Shown here: one piece after another, positions 50,610-60,060 of the stretch
Numbering within the stretch: position 1 is the first letter of the stretch
Layout: each line of letters begins with the position of its first letter
The notes under the pieces: generated by a model
Databases searched by the model: none
The model's input: only the letters and a program-made list of their open reading frames with translations
Told to the model about the DNA's origin: nothing
From: an uncultured Porphyromonadaceae bacterium
GTDB taxonomy: Bacteria; Bacteroidota; Bacteroidia; Bacteroidales; Muribaculaceae
Assembly: GCA_900540205.1 (NCBI GenBank)
Contig: UQER01000017.1
Span: forward strand, 3,712 to 67,711
Direction: 5' to 3'
DNA: 64,000 nt
Translations under genes and position numbers: made by a program

Positions 50610-51505
50610 AAGTCTCAATCATAGGCACAAATGGATTCCTGTCAAAGACCATTGCCAAATACTGCAACAGCCATAATTATGAACTGGACATGTATGGCCT
50701 TGAGGAACCGCATGGCCACCGGTATGACAATTTTCACAAAGTCGATTTGGTAAACGGGGAAATTGATTATGACAAAATCCTGTCTTCTGACATAATAATC
50801 AATGCATTCGGAGCCGGCATACAGAGCAATTTGCACGAATCCGCACAATTGATATATGATCTGAATGTCAACGTCCCCATAAAAATCTGCGATACGTTGC
50901 GGCTTCGCGGTTTTAAGGGTATATTCGTATCGTTTGGTTCATATTTTGAAACCGGGAATGTTCCGGGCAGAAAAAAAATCACCGAGGAAGAACTCTGCAA
51001 CTCTGTTTGTGATGTACCAAACGACTATGCAGTCTCCAAACGATTGCTCACCCGATTTGTGCAATCATATCCACGGCAGTTTACACACTGGCACTTTATT
51101 ATCCCTACGATATATGGTCCGGATGAAAACCCCATGCGCCTTATTCCATACACTATCCACGGCATTCAGAGCGGAGAAGCACTCCATTTCACCTCCGGGG
51201 AACAATGCCGCCAATATATCCCGGTAACGGAAATCCCAAAGATTCTTGCCCTGGCATACCATAAGTGTTTACCCGACGGTATATACAATATAGAAGGAAA
51301 TGAGACAATGTCCGTCAGAGAAATCGTGACACTCATCTTCAAGACTTTAGGAAAGGAAATACCTTCCGATTGCTTTGGTACAAGCCAAAGAGCCGATACG
51401 GGAATGAAGTATCTTGCACTCGACGGATCCAGACTTTTCAACGCAATCGGCTACAAAGACACCTCGAAATTAGAGGATAATATCAAAGATTATCTCGCCC
51501 AATAA
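50606..51505 (+). CDS. NAD(P)-dependent sugar epimerase/reductase (SDR), CDP-sugar pathway
   Basis: 299 residues. IGTNGFLSKTIAKYC is the nucleotide loop (GxxGFxxxxI) and NDYAVSKRLLTRFV the Tyr/Lys pair. By position after rfbG it most likely reduces the 4-keto group of the CDP-sugar, as abequose synthase does. No 3-dehydrase (RfbH) is present, so a 6-deoxyhexose rather than a 3,6-dideoxyhexose is expected. The exact product is inferred. Confidence 0.85.
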   Translation: MKVSIIGTNGFLSKTIAKYCNSHNYELDMYGLEEPHGHRYDNFHKVDLVNGEIDYDKILSSDIIINAFGAGIQSNLHESAQLIYDLNVNVPIKICDTLRLRGFKGIFVSFGSYFETGNVPGRKKITEEELCNSVCDVPNDYAVSKRLLTRFVQSYPRQFTHWHFIIPTIYGPDENPMRLIPYTIHGIQSGEALHFTSGEQCRQYIPVTEIPKILALAYHKCLPDGIYNIEGNETMSVREIVTLIFKTLGKEIPSDCFGTSQRADTGMKYLALDGSRLFNAIGYKDTSKLEDNIKDYLAQ

Positions 51506-51606
51506 ATACGGCACCTTGTTTTTGAGGATTAATCCTGATTCTTACGGGATGTTAAAACGCAAAAGTTTTTAGGCAAATCTGCGCTTGCCCAGCCAACCAT
51601 CGAGTA

Positions 51607-52956
51607 ATGAAAGAGACCTTTTTAAAAGCACTTCGGATATTCGGCATTGACGGAGCTATTGCCTATTCATCCTTGGCGCGAATTATCACTGCCGCCGGTG
51701 GCTTTTTGACCATCTTTATCATAGCGTTAAGCCTCTCAAAAGTTGAGCAAGGTTATTACTATACGTTCGGCAGCATTCTGGCTCTGCAGATATTTTTCGA
51801 GCTTGGTCTTGGTGGCATCATAGTGCAATATGTAGCCTATGAAGCCGCGAAAATCAAGGTCAACGACAATAAGCAGTTAGAGGGTCCGCAGTATAATTTA
51901 TCCCGGCTCAGTTCATTATTCAATTTATTTATCCGCTGGTATGGCGTTATCAGCATACTCTTTTTTATCGCTGTTGCAATCGGTGGGATACTCTTTTTTA
52001 GACACAACTCGCAAAACGCTGATATTTCATGGGAATCTCCCTGGATAATGCTTTGCTTGTTTACCGCTATAAATCTGATGATTAGTCCTATAATAGCCTT
52101 CATAGAGGGAATGGGGCAAGTGAAATCCATTGCAAAAATGAGATTTATAGCCACGTCTCTATCCCTGATTTGTGGCTGGACAGCACTTATTGGCGGAGCA
52201 GGGCTGTACGCTCCCGCTATAAGAACCATATCATCCTTGGCTATAAGCATTTATTTTGTTTTACGAATTCACCGGCATCTTATCACCGGCATATGGCATC
52301 AACCTAAGGAAGAATGCATCTCTTATCGCAAAGAAATATTTCCATATCAATGGAGAATTGCATTAAGTTGGATGAGCGGTTACTTCATCTTCCAACTCTT
52401 CAATCCGGTTTTGTTCGCTTATTGCGGAGCTTCTGTAGCAGGACAGATGGGAATGACACTCACTGCTCTAAATGGCATTTTCTCTTTAGTTCTGAGTTGG
52501 ACAAGCACCAAAGTGCCGATGTGGTCAAAATATATATCGTTAAAAGATTATCCCGTGCTGGATGCATCGGTTTCTTCCACACTGCGTCAATCCTCATTAG
52601 TCTGCTTTATTTGCCTGTGTATATTTTGGGGATTCCTTTATGCGCTTGACATCATGCATATTGGGCTGGCGGCTCGATTTATATCCCTGACACTTGCCAT
52701 TCTTCTTGGAAGCACCATCTTCATTAACAATATCATCAACATATGGGCCACCTATCTGCGATGTCATAAAAAAGAGCCGTTCCTGATTCAGGCCGTCATT
52801 GTCGGCATCTGCTGTGCAATATCAACCATCCTTGGCGCCAAATTCTTCGGGTTGGATGGCGTTGTTGACGGCTACACCATGGTGGTATTTTTCATAAGTC
52901 TTCCTATTAGTTTTTACATCTTTCAATCTAAACGCAGACTCTATCATGGACAATAA
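51607..52956 (+). CDS. Wzx-type polysaccharide flippase
   Basis: 449 residues, about 12-14 membrane helices throughout, with the layout of MATE-like lipid-linked oligosaccharide flippases (IITAAGGFLTIFIIALSLSK at the start). It would move undecaprenyl-linked repeat units across the inner membrane for polymerisation. It begins the AT-rich central block of the locus and overlaps the next glycosyltransferase by 11 bp. Confidence 0.88.
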   Translation: MKETFLKALRIFGIDGAIAYSSLARIITAAGGFLTIFIIALSLSKVEQGYYYTFGSILALQIFFELGLGGIIVQYVAYEAAKIKVNDNKQLEGPQYNLSRLSSLFNLFIRWYGVISILFFIAVAIGGILFFRHNSQNADISWESPWIMLCLFTAINLMISPIIAFIEGMGQVKSIAKMRFIATSLSLICGWTALIGGAGLYAPAIRTISSLAISIYFVLRIHRHLITGIWHQPKEECISYRKEIFPYQWRIALSWMSGYFIFQLFNPVLFAYCGASVAGQMGMTLTALNGIFSLVLSWTSTKVPMWSKYISLKDYPVLDASVSSTLRQSSLVCFICLCIFWGFLYALDIMHIGLAARFISLTLAILLGSTIFINNIINIWATYLRCHKKEPFLIQAVIVGICCAISTILGAKFFGLDGVVDGYTMVVFFISLPISFYIFQSKRRLYHGQ

Positions 52957-53866
52957 GCCTCTATTATCCATCTGCATCCCAACATATAATCGGGCGCTAT
53001 TCCTTGACGAATGCATAAAACAAATTTCATCTCAGATCAATGATGAAGGCCTGGAAGGAACAATCGAACTTCTTGTTTCCGATAATCACTCTACCGACAA
53101 TACACCTGACATTGTAAAAAAGCACATTCAAGCCGGTGCGAAAATTAGATATTTTCGCAATGAGAAAAATCTTGGTATGGATGGAAATTTTGTCAATTGT
53201 TTCAAAAATGCAACTGGCAATTTCATATGGCTGCTCGGAGATGATGATTATCTTATGGGCGGAGCATTAAAACTCATTATGGAGCGACTTGGCGACCAAT
53301 CCATAGGACTCGTTCACTTAAAAACAGGCAATCATTCCAACGGAATCATCGAATATTCCAATGCAGAAAAGTTTCTTTGTGATGTCAGCTTTTGGATAAC
53401 ATTTATTTCCGGCAACATTGTCAATTCAAAATTCATCCGAAATTTTGAGTTTGAAAAATATTCCGGTACTTTATTTTCTCAAGTACCATTATATATGACA
53501 GCTGCCAACAGTAGTCCCAAAAATGAATTGATAGATTATCCGATACTTGATGGAGGGAAAGATGCTAAGAACAATGGCGGTTATAATCTTTACGAGGTAT
53601 TTATTATCAATTACCTTGGCATATGGAAAGAACAGATGAATTTTTATCCTGATTTCAAAAAGATATATGCTCAAGAAAAAATTAAAATATTCAAAGGGCT
53701 GATTGTAAATCGTATCATACAGGATTTTATATTCCAAAATAATGGAAATTTTAAAAAAGATGGTGCCTTTCGAATTATCCTGAATTATTATGGTGGTATG
53801 CCACATGCATGGTATTATCTTATAAAAGAATGCGCCACAACTATACTCAGGAAACTCGGCTTTTAA
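52946..53866 (+). CDS. Family 2 glycosyltransferase
   Basis: 306 residues. LLSICIPTYNRALFLDECIK is the GT2 N-terminus, with VSDNHSTDNT and FIWLLGDDDYLMGG (DDD, the DxD-like metal site). It adds one sugar to the lipid-linked repeat unit; donor and acceptor unknown. AT-rich like its neighbours. Confidence 0.92.
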   Translation: MDNKPLLSICIPTYNRALFLDECIKQISSQINDEGLEGTIELLVSDNHSTDNTPDIVKKHIQAGAKIRYFRNEKNLGMDGNFVNCFKNATGNFIWLLGDDDYLMGGALKLIMERLGDQSIGLVHLKTGNHSNGIIEYSNAEKFLCDVSFWITFISGNIVNSKFIRNFEFEKYSGTLFSQVPLYMTAANSSPKNELIDYPILDGGKDAKNNGGYNLYEVFIINYLGIWKEQMNFYPDFKKIYAQEKIKIFKGLIVNRIIQDFIFQNNGNFKKDGAFRIILNYYGGMPHAWYYLIKECATTILRKLGF

Positions 53867-53904
53867 AGAATGACAATTACGCGGATTATTCGATAACAAC
53901 AGAT

Positions 53905-54534
53905 ATGTTGATGCTAAAACGAATAGTTAAAAGCTGCATCCAGTTCACAATCTCAGTCGCAGCAGCATTATTGGGATGGTTAAAAAAACTAAGGCCTCTA
54001 TATATCTATATCTATTCTGCATGGATTTGTAAAATATATGGATTTAAAAGTCTTACGTTCTCACCAAATATCTCAAGAATATTACATCCCGAATGTATGA
54101 ATATAGGAGCAAAATCAACATTCGGTCGCATGGCAGTCCTAACAGTATGGGCAGAATATCAAGGAGAACACTTCGCCCCACGACTTAATATTGGCGAAAA
54201 ATGTAATTTCGGTGATTTCATACATATAACAACAATAAACAACATCACACTCGGCAACAACGTGCTCACAGGTCGGTGGGTCACTATTACCGATAACAGT
54301 CATGGTACAACAAATCTTGAATCATTAAAAATTCCGCCAACTGAGCGCTCGTTGTATTCAAAAGGGCCTGTGATTATCGGAAACGACGTCTGGATTGGCG
54401 ACAAGGCCACGATTCTTCCCGGTGTTACCATCGGCGATGGAGCTGTCATAGCCGCAAATTCTGTAGTAACTAAAGACGTTGCACCCTATACTGTTGTTGC
54501 AGGTAACCCCATACATGTTATAAAAACGAATTGA
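53905..54534 (+). CDS. Left-handed beta-helix O-acetyltransferase (WcaF/LacA-like)
   Basis: 209 residues from ATG 53905 (MLMLKRIVKSC); an earlier in-frame start would overlap the glycosyltransferase. A hydrophobic N-terminal segment is followed by hexapeptide repeats (IGEKCNFGDFIHITTINNIT, IIGNDVWIGDKATILPGVTI, DGAVIAANSVVTKDV) and the closing VVAGNPIHVIK. DNSHGT supplies the catalytic His. Probably acetylates a sugar of the repeat unit. Confidence 0.9.
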   Translation: MLMLKRIVKSCIQFTISVAAALLGWLKKLRPLYIYIYSAWICKIYGFKSLTFSPNISRILHPECMNIGAKSTFGRMAVLTVWAEYQGEHFAPRLNIGEKCNFGDFIHITTINNITLGNNVLTGRWVTITDNSHGTTNLESLKIPPTERSLYSKGPVIIGNDVWIGDKATILPGVTIGDGAVIAANSVVTKDVAPYTVVAGNPIHVIKTN

Positions 54535-54537
54535 CAT

Positions 54538-55647
54538 ATGACCACACCAAAAATCATAGCAATGTATCTTCCTCAATTTCATATCATTCCTGAAAATGAC
54601 AGATTTTGGGGCAAAGGCTTCACTGACTGGCAGACTGTAAGAAACGCACAATCTCTTTTTGAAGGACATTTACAGCCAAATGTACCGCTTAATAAATACT
54701 ACTATGATTTGTCACAAAAAGAGTCTGTCGAATGGCAATGTAGATTAGCATATAAATATGGAATATATGGTTTTGGAGTCTACCATTATTGGTTTAATGA
54801 TGATACTAATCTTCTAACCAAACCAGCAGAAATAATGAGAGACAGCGACTCTATTAAAACAAAATATTTTTTCACATGGGATAATTGCAGCTGGGTGAGA
54901 AGTTGGAGTAACGTTAGTGGAAATGATTGGTCACCATTGGCAGATGCACAAATAAAAAAGGCGGGACCAAAAGTTCTTGTGCCATATATTATTGGAGAAG
55001 AGAAAAATTGGAAAAAACACTATAACTATCTCAAATCGCATTTTAATTCTAAAAATTATTTAAAAATCAACAACAAGCCAGTGTTCGCAATTATCAATTA
55101 TAATGAAGATATTGATAAGATGTGTAAATACTTGGATTTATTAGCAAAAAGAGACGGTTACAACGGCATTTTTTTCATATTTAAATATAAGTTATTTACA
55201 CGCTACCCCAAAGGAATATATCTATATAACTATGAACCGCACTTTTCTGCTTGGGGAAATATCAACTTTTGGACTAGAATCAAAAATGCCATAATACGCA
55301 GACTTAAAATAGAGAAAGAGATTTACTATTACGATTACGACAAGACTTGGAAAGATGTACTGGAAAATGCCGCCAAACATTCTGAATCCAACTTTTTCCA
55401 TGGAGCCTTTGTTGGATATGATGATACTCCAAGACGAGGCAAAAAAAGATCAAGAATCGTAATTAATCGCGCTCCTGAAAAATTCGAGAAATATCTCTCA
55501 AACCTTCTATATATCAGCAAAAAGCAGGGCAAAGAGCTAATATTTCTAACTGCTTGGAATGAATGGAGTGAAGGAGCCTATCTTGAACCAGATGAACGGA
55601 ATTCTTATTCTTATTTGGAGGCTATCAAAAAAGCGATTAGCAACTAA
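54538..55647 (+). CDS. WbsX-like glycosyltransferase (GH99-like fold)
   Basis: 369 residues. AMYLPQFHIIPENDRFWGKG, FTDWQTVRNA, YGIYGFGVYHYWFND and LTAWNEWSEGAYLEPD are the hallmarks of the WbsX/glycosyltransferase WbsX-like family (Glyco_tran_WbsX), found in O-antigen and capsule loci. The fold is that of a GH99-like TIM barrel, but family members are thought to work in synthesis. It starts 4 bp after the acetyltransferase. Confidence 0.88.
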   Translation: MTTPKIIAMYLPQFHIIPENDRFWGKGFTDWQTVRNAQSLFEGHLQPNVPLNKYYYDLSQKESVEWQCRLAYKYGIYGFGVYHYWFNDDTNLLTKPAEIMRDSDSIKTKYFFTWDNCSWVRSWSNVSGNDWSPLADAQIKKAGPKVLVPYIIGEEKNWKKHYNYLKSHFNSKNYLKINNKPVFAIINYNEDIDKMCKYLDLLAKRDGYNGIFFIFKYKLFTRYPKGIYLYNYEPHFSAWGNINFWTRIKNAIIRRLKIEKEIYYYDYDKTWKDVLENAAKHSESNFFHGAFVGYDDTPRRGKKRSRIVINRAPEKFEKYLSNLLYISKKQGKELIFLTAWNEWSEGAYLEPDERNSYSYLEAIKKAISN

Positions 55648-55665
55648 ATTACTATACATTTATCA

Positions 55666-55708
55666 CAAGTAATCACAACCCTACTCTCAACTGGCAAGTA
55701 ATCACAAC
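55666..55708 (+). repeat. 14-bp direct repeat upstream of the polymerase gene
   Basis: CAAGTAATCACAAC occurs at 55666-55679 and 55695-55708. The pair fills most of the short gap before the polymerase gene. Confidence 0.5.
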
Positions 55709-55723
55709 TTAATTAATTGACTG

Positions 55724-56860
55724 GTGACATACGCGTATCCATACATCATAGTGGCAGGACTGCTAACATTCTTTTATATCGGAGAATGCGGCAGAATAAA
55801 AGGATTATCACCACGTAAATCAATCAATTGTGCATATTTGTTGATGCTGATTTTTATAGGATTACGTGGATTTGTACTAACGGATTTCATTAACTATTAT
55901 GACCTCTATAATAATATTCCCCCGCTTTCAAAATTAGATTTATCTAATTTTGTACGGGTTGAGCCAGGGTTTGCACTGTACACCTCAATAATTAAAACGA
56001 TAGGATTCAATTATTTTGGATGGGTATTTATCAATACTCTCATCGATTTAGTCGTGTTCCGATATATCTTTAAGAACTATAGCCCTTCACTTGTTCTTCC
56101 ATTAATCTGCATGATGGCATTTCAAGGCATCCTAATTGAATTCAATCTTTATCGAAACATCAAAGCCATTGAGATGTTCTTACTTTCTTTCCATTATCTG
56201 ACAAAACGACAATTCTTACCGTATTTATTTCTAAATTTAATAGGTTTATCTTTTCATAATTCTGCTGTAATATATATACCATTATACTTTATTTTAACAA
56301 TTAAAATCAATCAAATTATAGTATGGTGCATCATCGTTTTTACAAATATAATATATTTATGTCACATAAGTGTCATCAGCGATATAATCAATAACATTTC
56401 ATTTATGCAACTCCTGAATGGCTATGAGAAACTTATGAACTACGCTGCCTCTTCAGAAGCTAAAACATTCTCTATCGGATTCATTGAGCGAACATTTGCA
56501 ATAATTATATTTACTGTTTTCAGAAAGAGATTGACTCAAAAGCATTCGTATTATAATGTATTCTACAATTGTTACTTAATATTTTATTCAAGCTTCTTGC
56601 TGTTTTATGAAATTCCAGTGTTTGTGCAACGTATACCTGCCTTATTCTCGTTTTCATATTGGATTCTTTATCCAGGCGTAATATATTTACATTACAGATG
56701 GCGTCAAGTAATTAATATTTCTATTTCGCTTCTGTTATTATTAAAAATTTATGCATCCCATGCCGACCCGTTCTACAAATATGAAAACATTTTATGGAAT
56801 AATGTGGATTATCAAAAAGCATATAATAGGACTACAATACTAATGACAAACGCCTACTAA
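55724..56860 (+). CDS. EpsG/Wzy-like polysaccharide polymerase
   Basis: 378 residues from GTG 55724, about ten membrane segments with a periplasmic loop, and an N-terminal LMLIFIGLRGFVLTDFINYY block (R and D residues after helix 2) characteristic of EpsG-type Wzy proteins. It would polymerise flipped repeat units. It is the most AT-rich gene here, as wzy genes usually are. Confidence 0.85.
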   Translation: MTYAYPYIIVAGLLTFFYIGECGRIKGLSPRKSINCAYLLMLIFIGLRGFVLTDFINYYDLYNNIPPLSKLDLSNFVRVEPGFALYTSIIKTIGFNYFGWVFINTLIDLVVFRYIFKNYSPSLVLPLICMMAFQGILIEFNLYRNIKAIEMFLLSFHYLTKRQFLPYLFLNLIGLSFHNSAVIYIPLYFILTIKINQIIVWCIIVFTNIIYLCHISVISDIINNISFMQLLNGYEKLMNYAASSEAKTFSIGFIERTFAIIIFTVFRKRLTQKHSYYNVFYNCYLIFYSSFLLFYEIPVFVQRIPALFSFSYWILYPGVIYLHYRWRQVINISISLLLLLKIYASHADPFYKYENILWNNVDYQKAYNRTTILMTNAY

Positions 56861-56913
56861 TTTGAATAATCGAAAAAACTCTAATGCAATAAATTCATTC
56901 ATCGATCGCTTAA

Positions 56914-57075
56914 AGTCATCCTCTCATCATAAACGAAATGTTGCATTCTCCTAATATACATTATACTTATCCTCTCCCGGTAAAAACCATCACCGGAAGT
57001 CATAAATATGAAAATCTGCTGCGAGCGATTTTTTCAAAGAAATTTACTCTGAGGCTTAAATCTTTATCCGCATAA
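56914..57075 (+). pseudogene. Possible coding remnant between polymerase and glycosyltransferase
   Basis: An open stretch of about 53 codons from after a stop at 56911 to a stop at 57073-57075, with an ATG at 56938, reading ...NIHYTYPLPVKTITGSHKYE and ending in a basic LRLKSLSA. It looks like the C-terminal end of a protein, perhaps an exchanged glycosyltransferase or acyltransferase, but no family can be named. Confidence 0.3.
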
Positions 57076-57098
57076 TAACAGATTGAAATCGCCTGCAT

Positions 57099-58154
57099 AT
57101 GCCAAAGATATTGATACAATATAACCGATGGGGCAAAGTGGTTACAGGTGGACATGTCTATGAAGATAACCTGTACAGATGGCTCAAGGAGGATGGTGTG
57201 GAGATTGACCGCCAGTCGGCCGATGCCGGAATGTCTCGGGTGCTCAAATTGTTTTACCCGTTGGCGCATCTCCGCTTGCTGCGTCACATGAAAGGTTACA
57301 ACCTCATTGTGTTTAACAGTGTTTGTGCGCCATATTTTCTACTATTATTATGGGCGTTACGACTCACGACGCGGAAAAAGACTGTGGCCATACATCATCA
57401 TTTCATGAACAATGAGTTTAAAGGATTTAAACATTATTTGTATCGCTTTTGGGAGCACACATTCCTGAAATCAGCCCATGTCATTCTGACACCGTCGCCT
57501 TACATCCTCTCATTGTGTCAACAACACTTTCCCCGGAAAAAGGCTATATGTCTGCCGATTCCGTTTACCACGGATGAGACATTGAATGCCAGCCCGCAAA
57601 AAGGCGCGTTGGTCTATGTGGGCACTGTGGAGCCGCGCAAGGGGTTGGTTTATCTTATCGAAGCGCTCACGGAGCTCAAAAAACGAGGCTACGATTATTC
57701 ACTGACCATTATCGGCAAAACCATCGATGCCGGATACAAAACCACCTTGGACAGAATGATAGAAGACGCCGACATAAAGGTGCGTTTCACCGGCTTTATC
57801 GATATGGATGAAAAGAAGCAAATTTTGTCGGCAGCCGATGTATTTGTGTTCCCGTCGATGCTGGAAGGTTATGGAATGGTGCTTTGTGAAGCGATGGCAT
57901 GCGGATTGCCGGTGGTATGTTTCAACAACTCAGCAATGCCGTTTACCGTGCACACCGGCGACAATGGCATTCTTGTGCCAAACAAGGATTCTATGCAGTT
58001 TGCCGATGCTGTGGAGCGCATAGTTGAAAACAGAGCACTGCGTGACACGCTTTCCAAAGGAGCACGCAGTTATGCCGCCACACTGTTAACCCCTGAAAAA
58101 TTCAGACTCAAAGCGAAAGATTTATTTTTAACTCTGGCAAACTGTGACGACTAA
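57099..58154 (+). CDS. Family 4 glycosyltransferase
   Basis: 351 residues, GT-B fold. The C-terminal half has the nucleotide-sugar site: LVYVGTVEPRKGLVYLIEAL, VFVFPSMLEGYGMVLCEAMA (E-x7-E type) and GLPVVCFNNSAMP. Donor sugar unknown. It overlaps the deacetylase gene by 11 bp. Confidence 0.92.
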   Translation: MPKILIQYNRWGKVVTGGHVYEDNLYRWLKEDGVEIDRQSADAGMSRVLKLFYPLAHLRLLRHMKGYNLIVFNSVCAPYFLLLLWALRLTTRKKTVAIHHHFMNNEFKGFKHYLYRFWEHTFLKSAHVILTPSPYILSLCQQHFPRKKAICLPIPFTTDETLNASPQKGALVYVGTVEPRKGLVYLIEALTELKKRGYDYSLTIIGKTIDAGYKTTLDRMIEDADIKVRFTGFIDMDEKKQILSAADVFVFPSMLEGYGMVLCEAMACGLPVVCFNNSAMPFTVHTGDNGILVPNKDSMQFADAVERIVENRALRDTLSKGARSYAATLLTPEKFRLKAKDLFLTLANCDD

Positions 58155-58878
58155 TTATCTTATACGCCTGGATGATGCATGCCCGGCCATGGACAACACA
58201 AAATGGGAAGCAGTTTTTTCAGTCTTGACCAAACATGATGTCAAGGCTCTGATCGGAATTATTCCGAATAATGCGGATGCTGTGACAATGCCATGTGCCC
58301 CTGACACTTGTTTCTGGCAACGGATGAGGGAACTGGAGCTGCACGGACATGTAATCGCCCTGCACGGTTACGATCATTGTTACGCTACAGAATGCGGGGG
58401 CATAAATCCTGTTCACAACCGTTCGGAATTCGCCGGGTTGCCTTACACCGCACAAGCTGAAAAACTACAGGAAGGATACACTATCCTCACAGAGCAAGGG
58501 TTGCATCCCAAGGTGTTTTTTGCGCCAAGCCACACGTTCGACAATACGACCGTGGAAGCCCTGAAAAAGGCCACCCCCATCCGCCACGTCAGCGATACCG
58601 TTGATTATCGTCCATACCGTTACAACGGTATCACTATATTGCCACAACAGATGGGACGTTGCCGAAAAATCATGATGCCCGGATACTGGACATTCTGCCT
58701 ACATCCCAATAACATGACCACGGACGACATCAGTGCTTTCTCACAATTCATTCAAGCCAACCGTCAACACATGATGAATTATGACCGGCTGCTGAACGTA
58801 ACGCCTGCACTCAAAAAATCATTATTCGGACGTCTGCTGGAACTGGCATTTTCTGCTAAACGTTCCATTGTCAGATAA
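58144..58878 (+). CDS. Polysaccharide deacetylase-like protein (DUF2334/NodB fold)
   Basis: 244 residues from GTG 58144. LIRLDDACPAMDNTKW carries the metal-binding Asp pair at the start of the barrel, VIALHGYDHCYAT the His-x3-5-His motif, and KVFFAPSHTFDNTTVEAL the third strand motif. It should remove an acyl group from an N-acetylated sugar, probably during synthesis since no signal peptide is present. Confidence 0.82.
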   Translation: MTTNYLIRLDDACPAMDNTKWEAVFSVLTKHDVKALIGIIPNNADAVTMPCAPDTCFWQRMRELELHGHVIALHGYDHCYATECGGINPVHNRSEFAGLPYTAQAEKLQEGYTILTEQGLHPKVFFAPSHTFDNTTVEALKKATPIRHVSDTVDYRPYRYNGITILPQQMGRCRKIMMPGYWTFCLHPNNMTTDDISAFSQFIQANRQHMMNYDRLLNVTPALKKSLFGRLLELAFSAKRSIVR

Positions 58879-58900
58879 AAAAAGACTGAGCTTAATCACA

Positions 58901-60025
58901 ATGAAGAATAATAAAGTTTGCATCGTATTGGGCAACGACCATTATAACACCCTGAATGTGGTTCGTTCGCTCGGAGAGGCAAAGATTCAGGTGTCAGCAA
59001 TTATCATTTCTGACAAACCCAAAAGTTTTGTCTTGAAAAGTAAGCACATCTACAACGGGGAAGTTTTGCAACATCCTGATGCATCTTATATAATCAACAA
59101 ATATGCAAACTCCGGGACGCGCATACCCATATTGGCCACCTGCGACTCTCTCGCAGCTTTTTTAGACCGACATTACGATGCTTTATCCAAGCATTTCATA
59201 CTGCCGTCAGTGGGGAATACCCAAGGTCTACTCGTACATGAAATGGATAAAAACATCCAGCTGGAGCACGCCGAAAAGGCCGGATTTGACATCCCCAAAT
59301 CAGTTGCCATTTCATTAGACAATTTGTCCGCAACGGATTTGTCGGGCATTCCCTACCCTTGTATAATCAAACCGGAAGAGAGTATCGGTGGCAGCAAAAG
59401 CGATTTTCGCTTATGCTATACGGAAAAAGAACTTAGGGAACGATTACTAAATCTCTCAAAGAATCTCCACCGTGTGCTTGTACAGCAATTTGTCCCAAAT
59501 AATCACGTAATGGTAATATCTGGGGTCAGAACTATCAATAACATAAATTATGTATTCGGCGAGATTGACAAATTTAAACACGGCAACCAACTTCATAACT
59601 TGGGACTCAACTGTATGGGGGTTTTAAGCCCAATCTCCGAACTACGCAACACCTGTATCAGCTATGTTGATGCAATTGATTACCATGGATGCTATAGCAT
59701 TGATATTGTACGTGTGTGCAACCAGTCTACATCAGCACAAAACCAGAACTATTTTATGGAAATCAACCTACGCACTGATGGCTTATTATATTTCTACCGA
59801 AAGGCTGGTATTAATTTTCCTGCAATCTGGGTAAATTCTTGCTATAATGAGAAGGTAAATGTGACACCCTCACAGAATAAAATATACGGCATGAATGAAT
59901 TCATGTATTTCAGACATTGTTTGTCAGCTGCCGTATTCACGGATCTTTTTAAAACCGATATTTTTTCCACATTTAGCATAAAAGACATCAAACCGTTCAT
60001 ATATCGATTCCTATACCATGGATAA
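58901..60025 (+). CDS. ATP-grasp carboxylate-amine ligase-like enzyme
   Basis: 374 residues from ATG 58901 (MKNNKVCIVLGNDHYNTLN); an upstream TTG start would overlap the deacetylase gene. Pre-ATP-grasp Rossmann-like domain, then the ATP-grasp core: YPCIIKPEESIGGSKSDFRL (Lys and glycine-rich loop), VLVQQFVPNNHVMVISGVRT and EINLRTDGLLYFYRKAG (metal-binding Glu-x-Asn). Such enzymes join a carboxylate to an amine, for example an amino acid to a sugar acid or amino-sugar, so it may decorate the repeat unit. Substrates are not known. Confidence 0.85.
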   Translation: MKNNKVCIVLGNDHYNTLNVVRSLGEAKIQVSAIIISDKPKSFVLKSKHIYNGEVLQHPDASYIINKYANSGTRIPILATCDSLAAFLDRHYDALSKHFILPSVGNTQGLLVHEMDKNIQLEHAEKAGFDIPKSVAISLDNLSATDLSGIPYPCIIKPEESIGGSKSDFRLCYTEKELRERLLNLSKNLHRVLVQQFVPNNHVMVISGVRTINNINYVFGEIDKFKHGNQLHNLGLNCMGVLSPISELRNTCISYVDAIDYHGCYSIDIVRVCNQSTSAQNQNYFMEINLRTDGLLYFYRKAGINFPAIWVNSCYNEKVNVTPSQNKIYGMNEFMYFRHCLSAAVFTDLFKTDIFSTFSIKDIKPFIYRFLYHG

Positions 60026-60060
60026 TGAATAGGCAATTCCATTAAAATATATAGCGTAAA

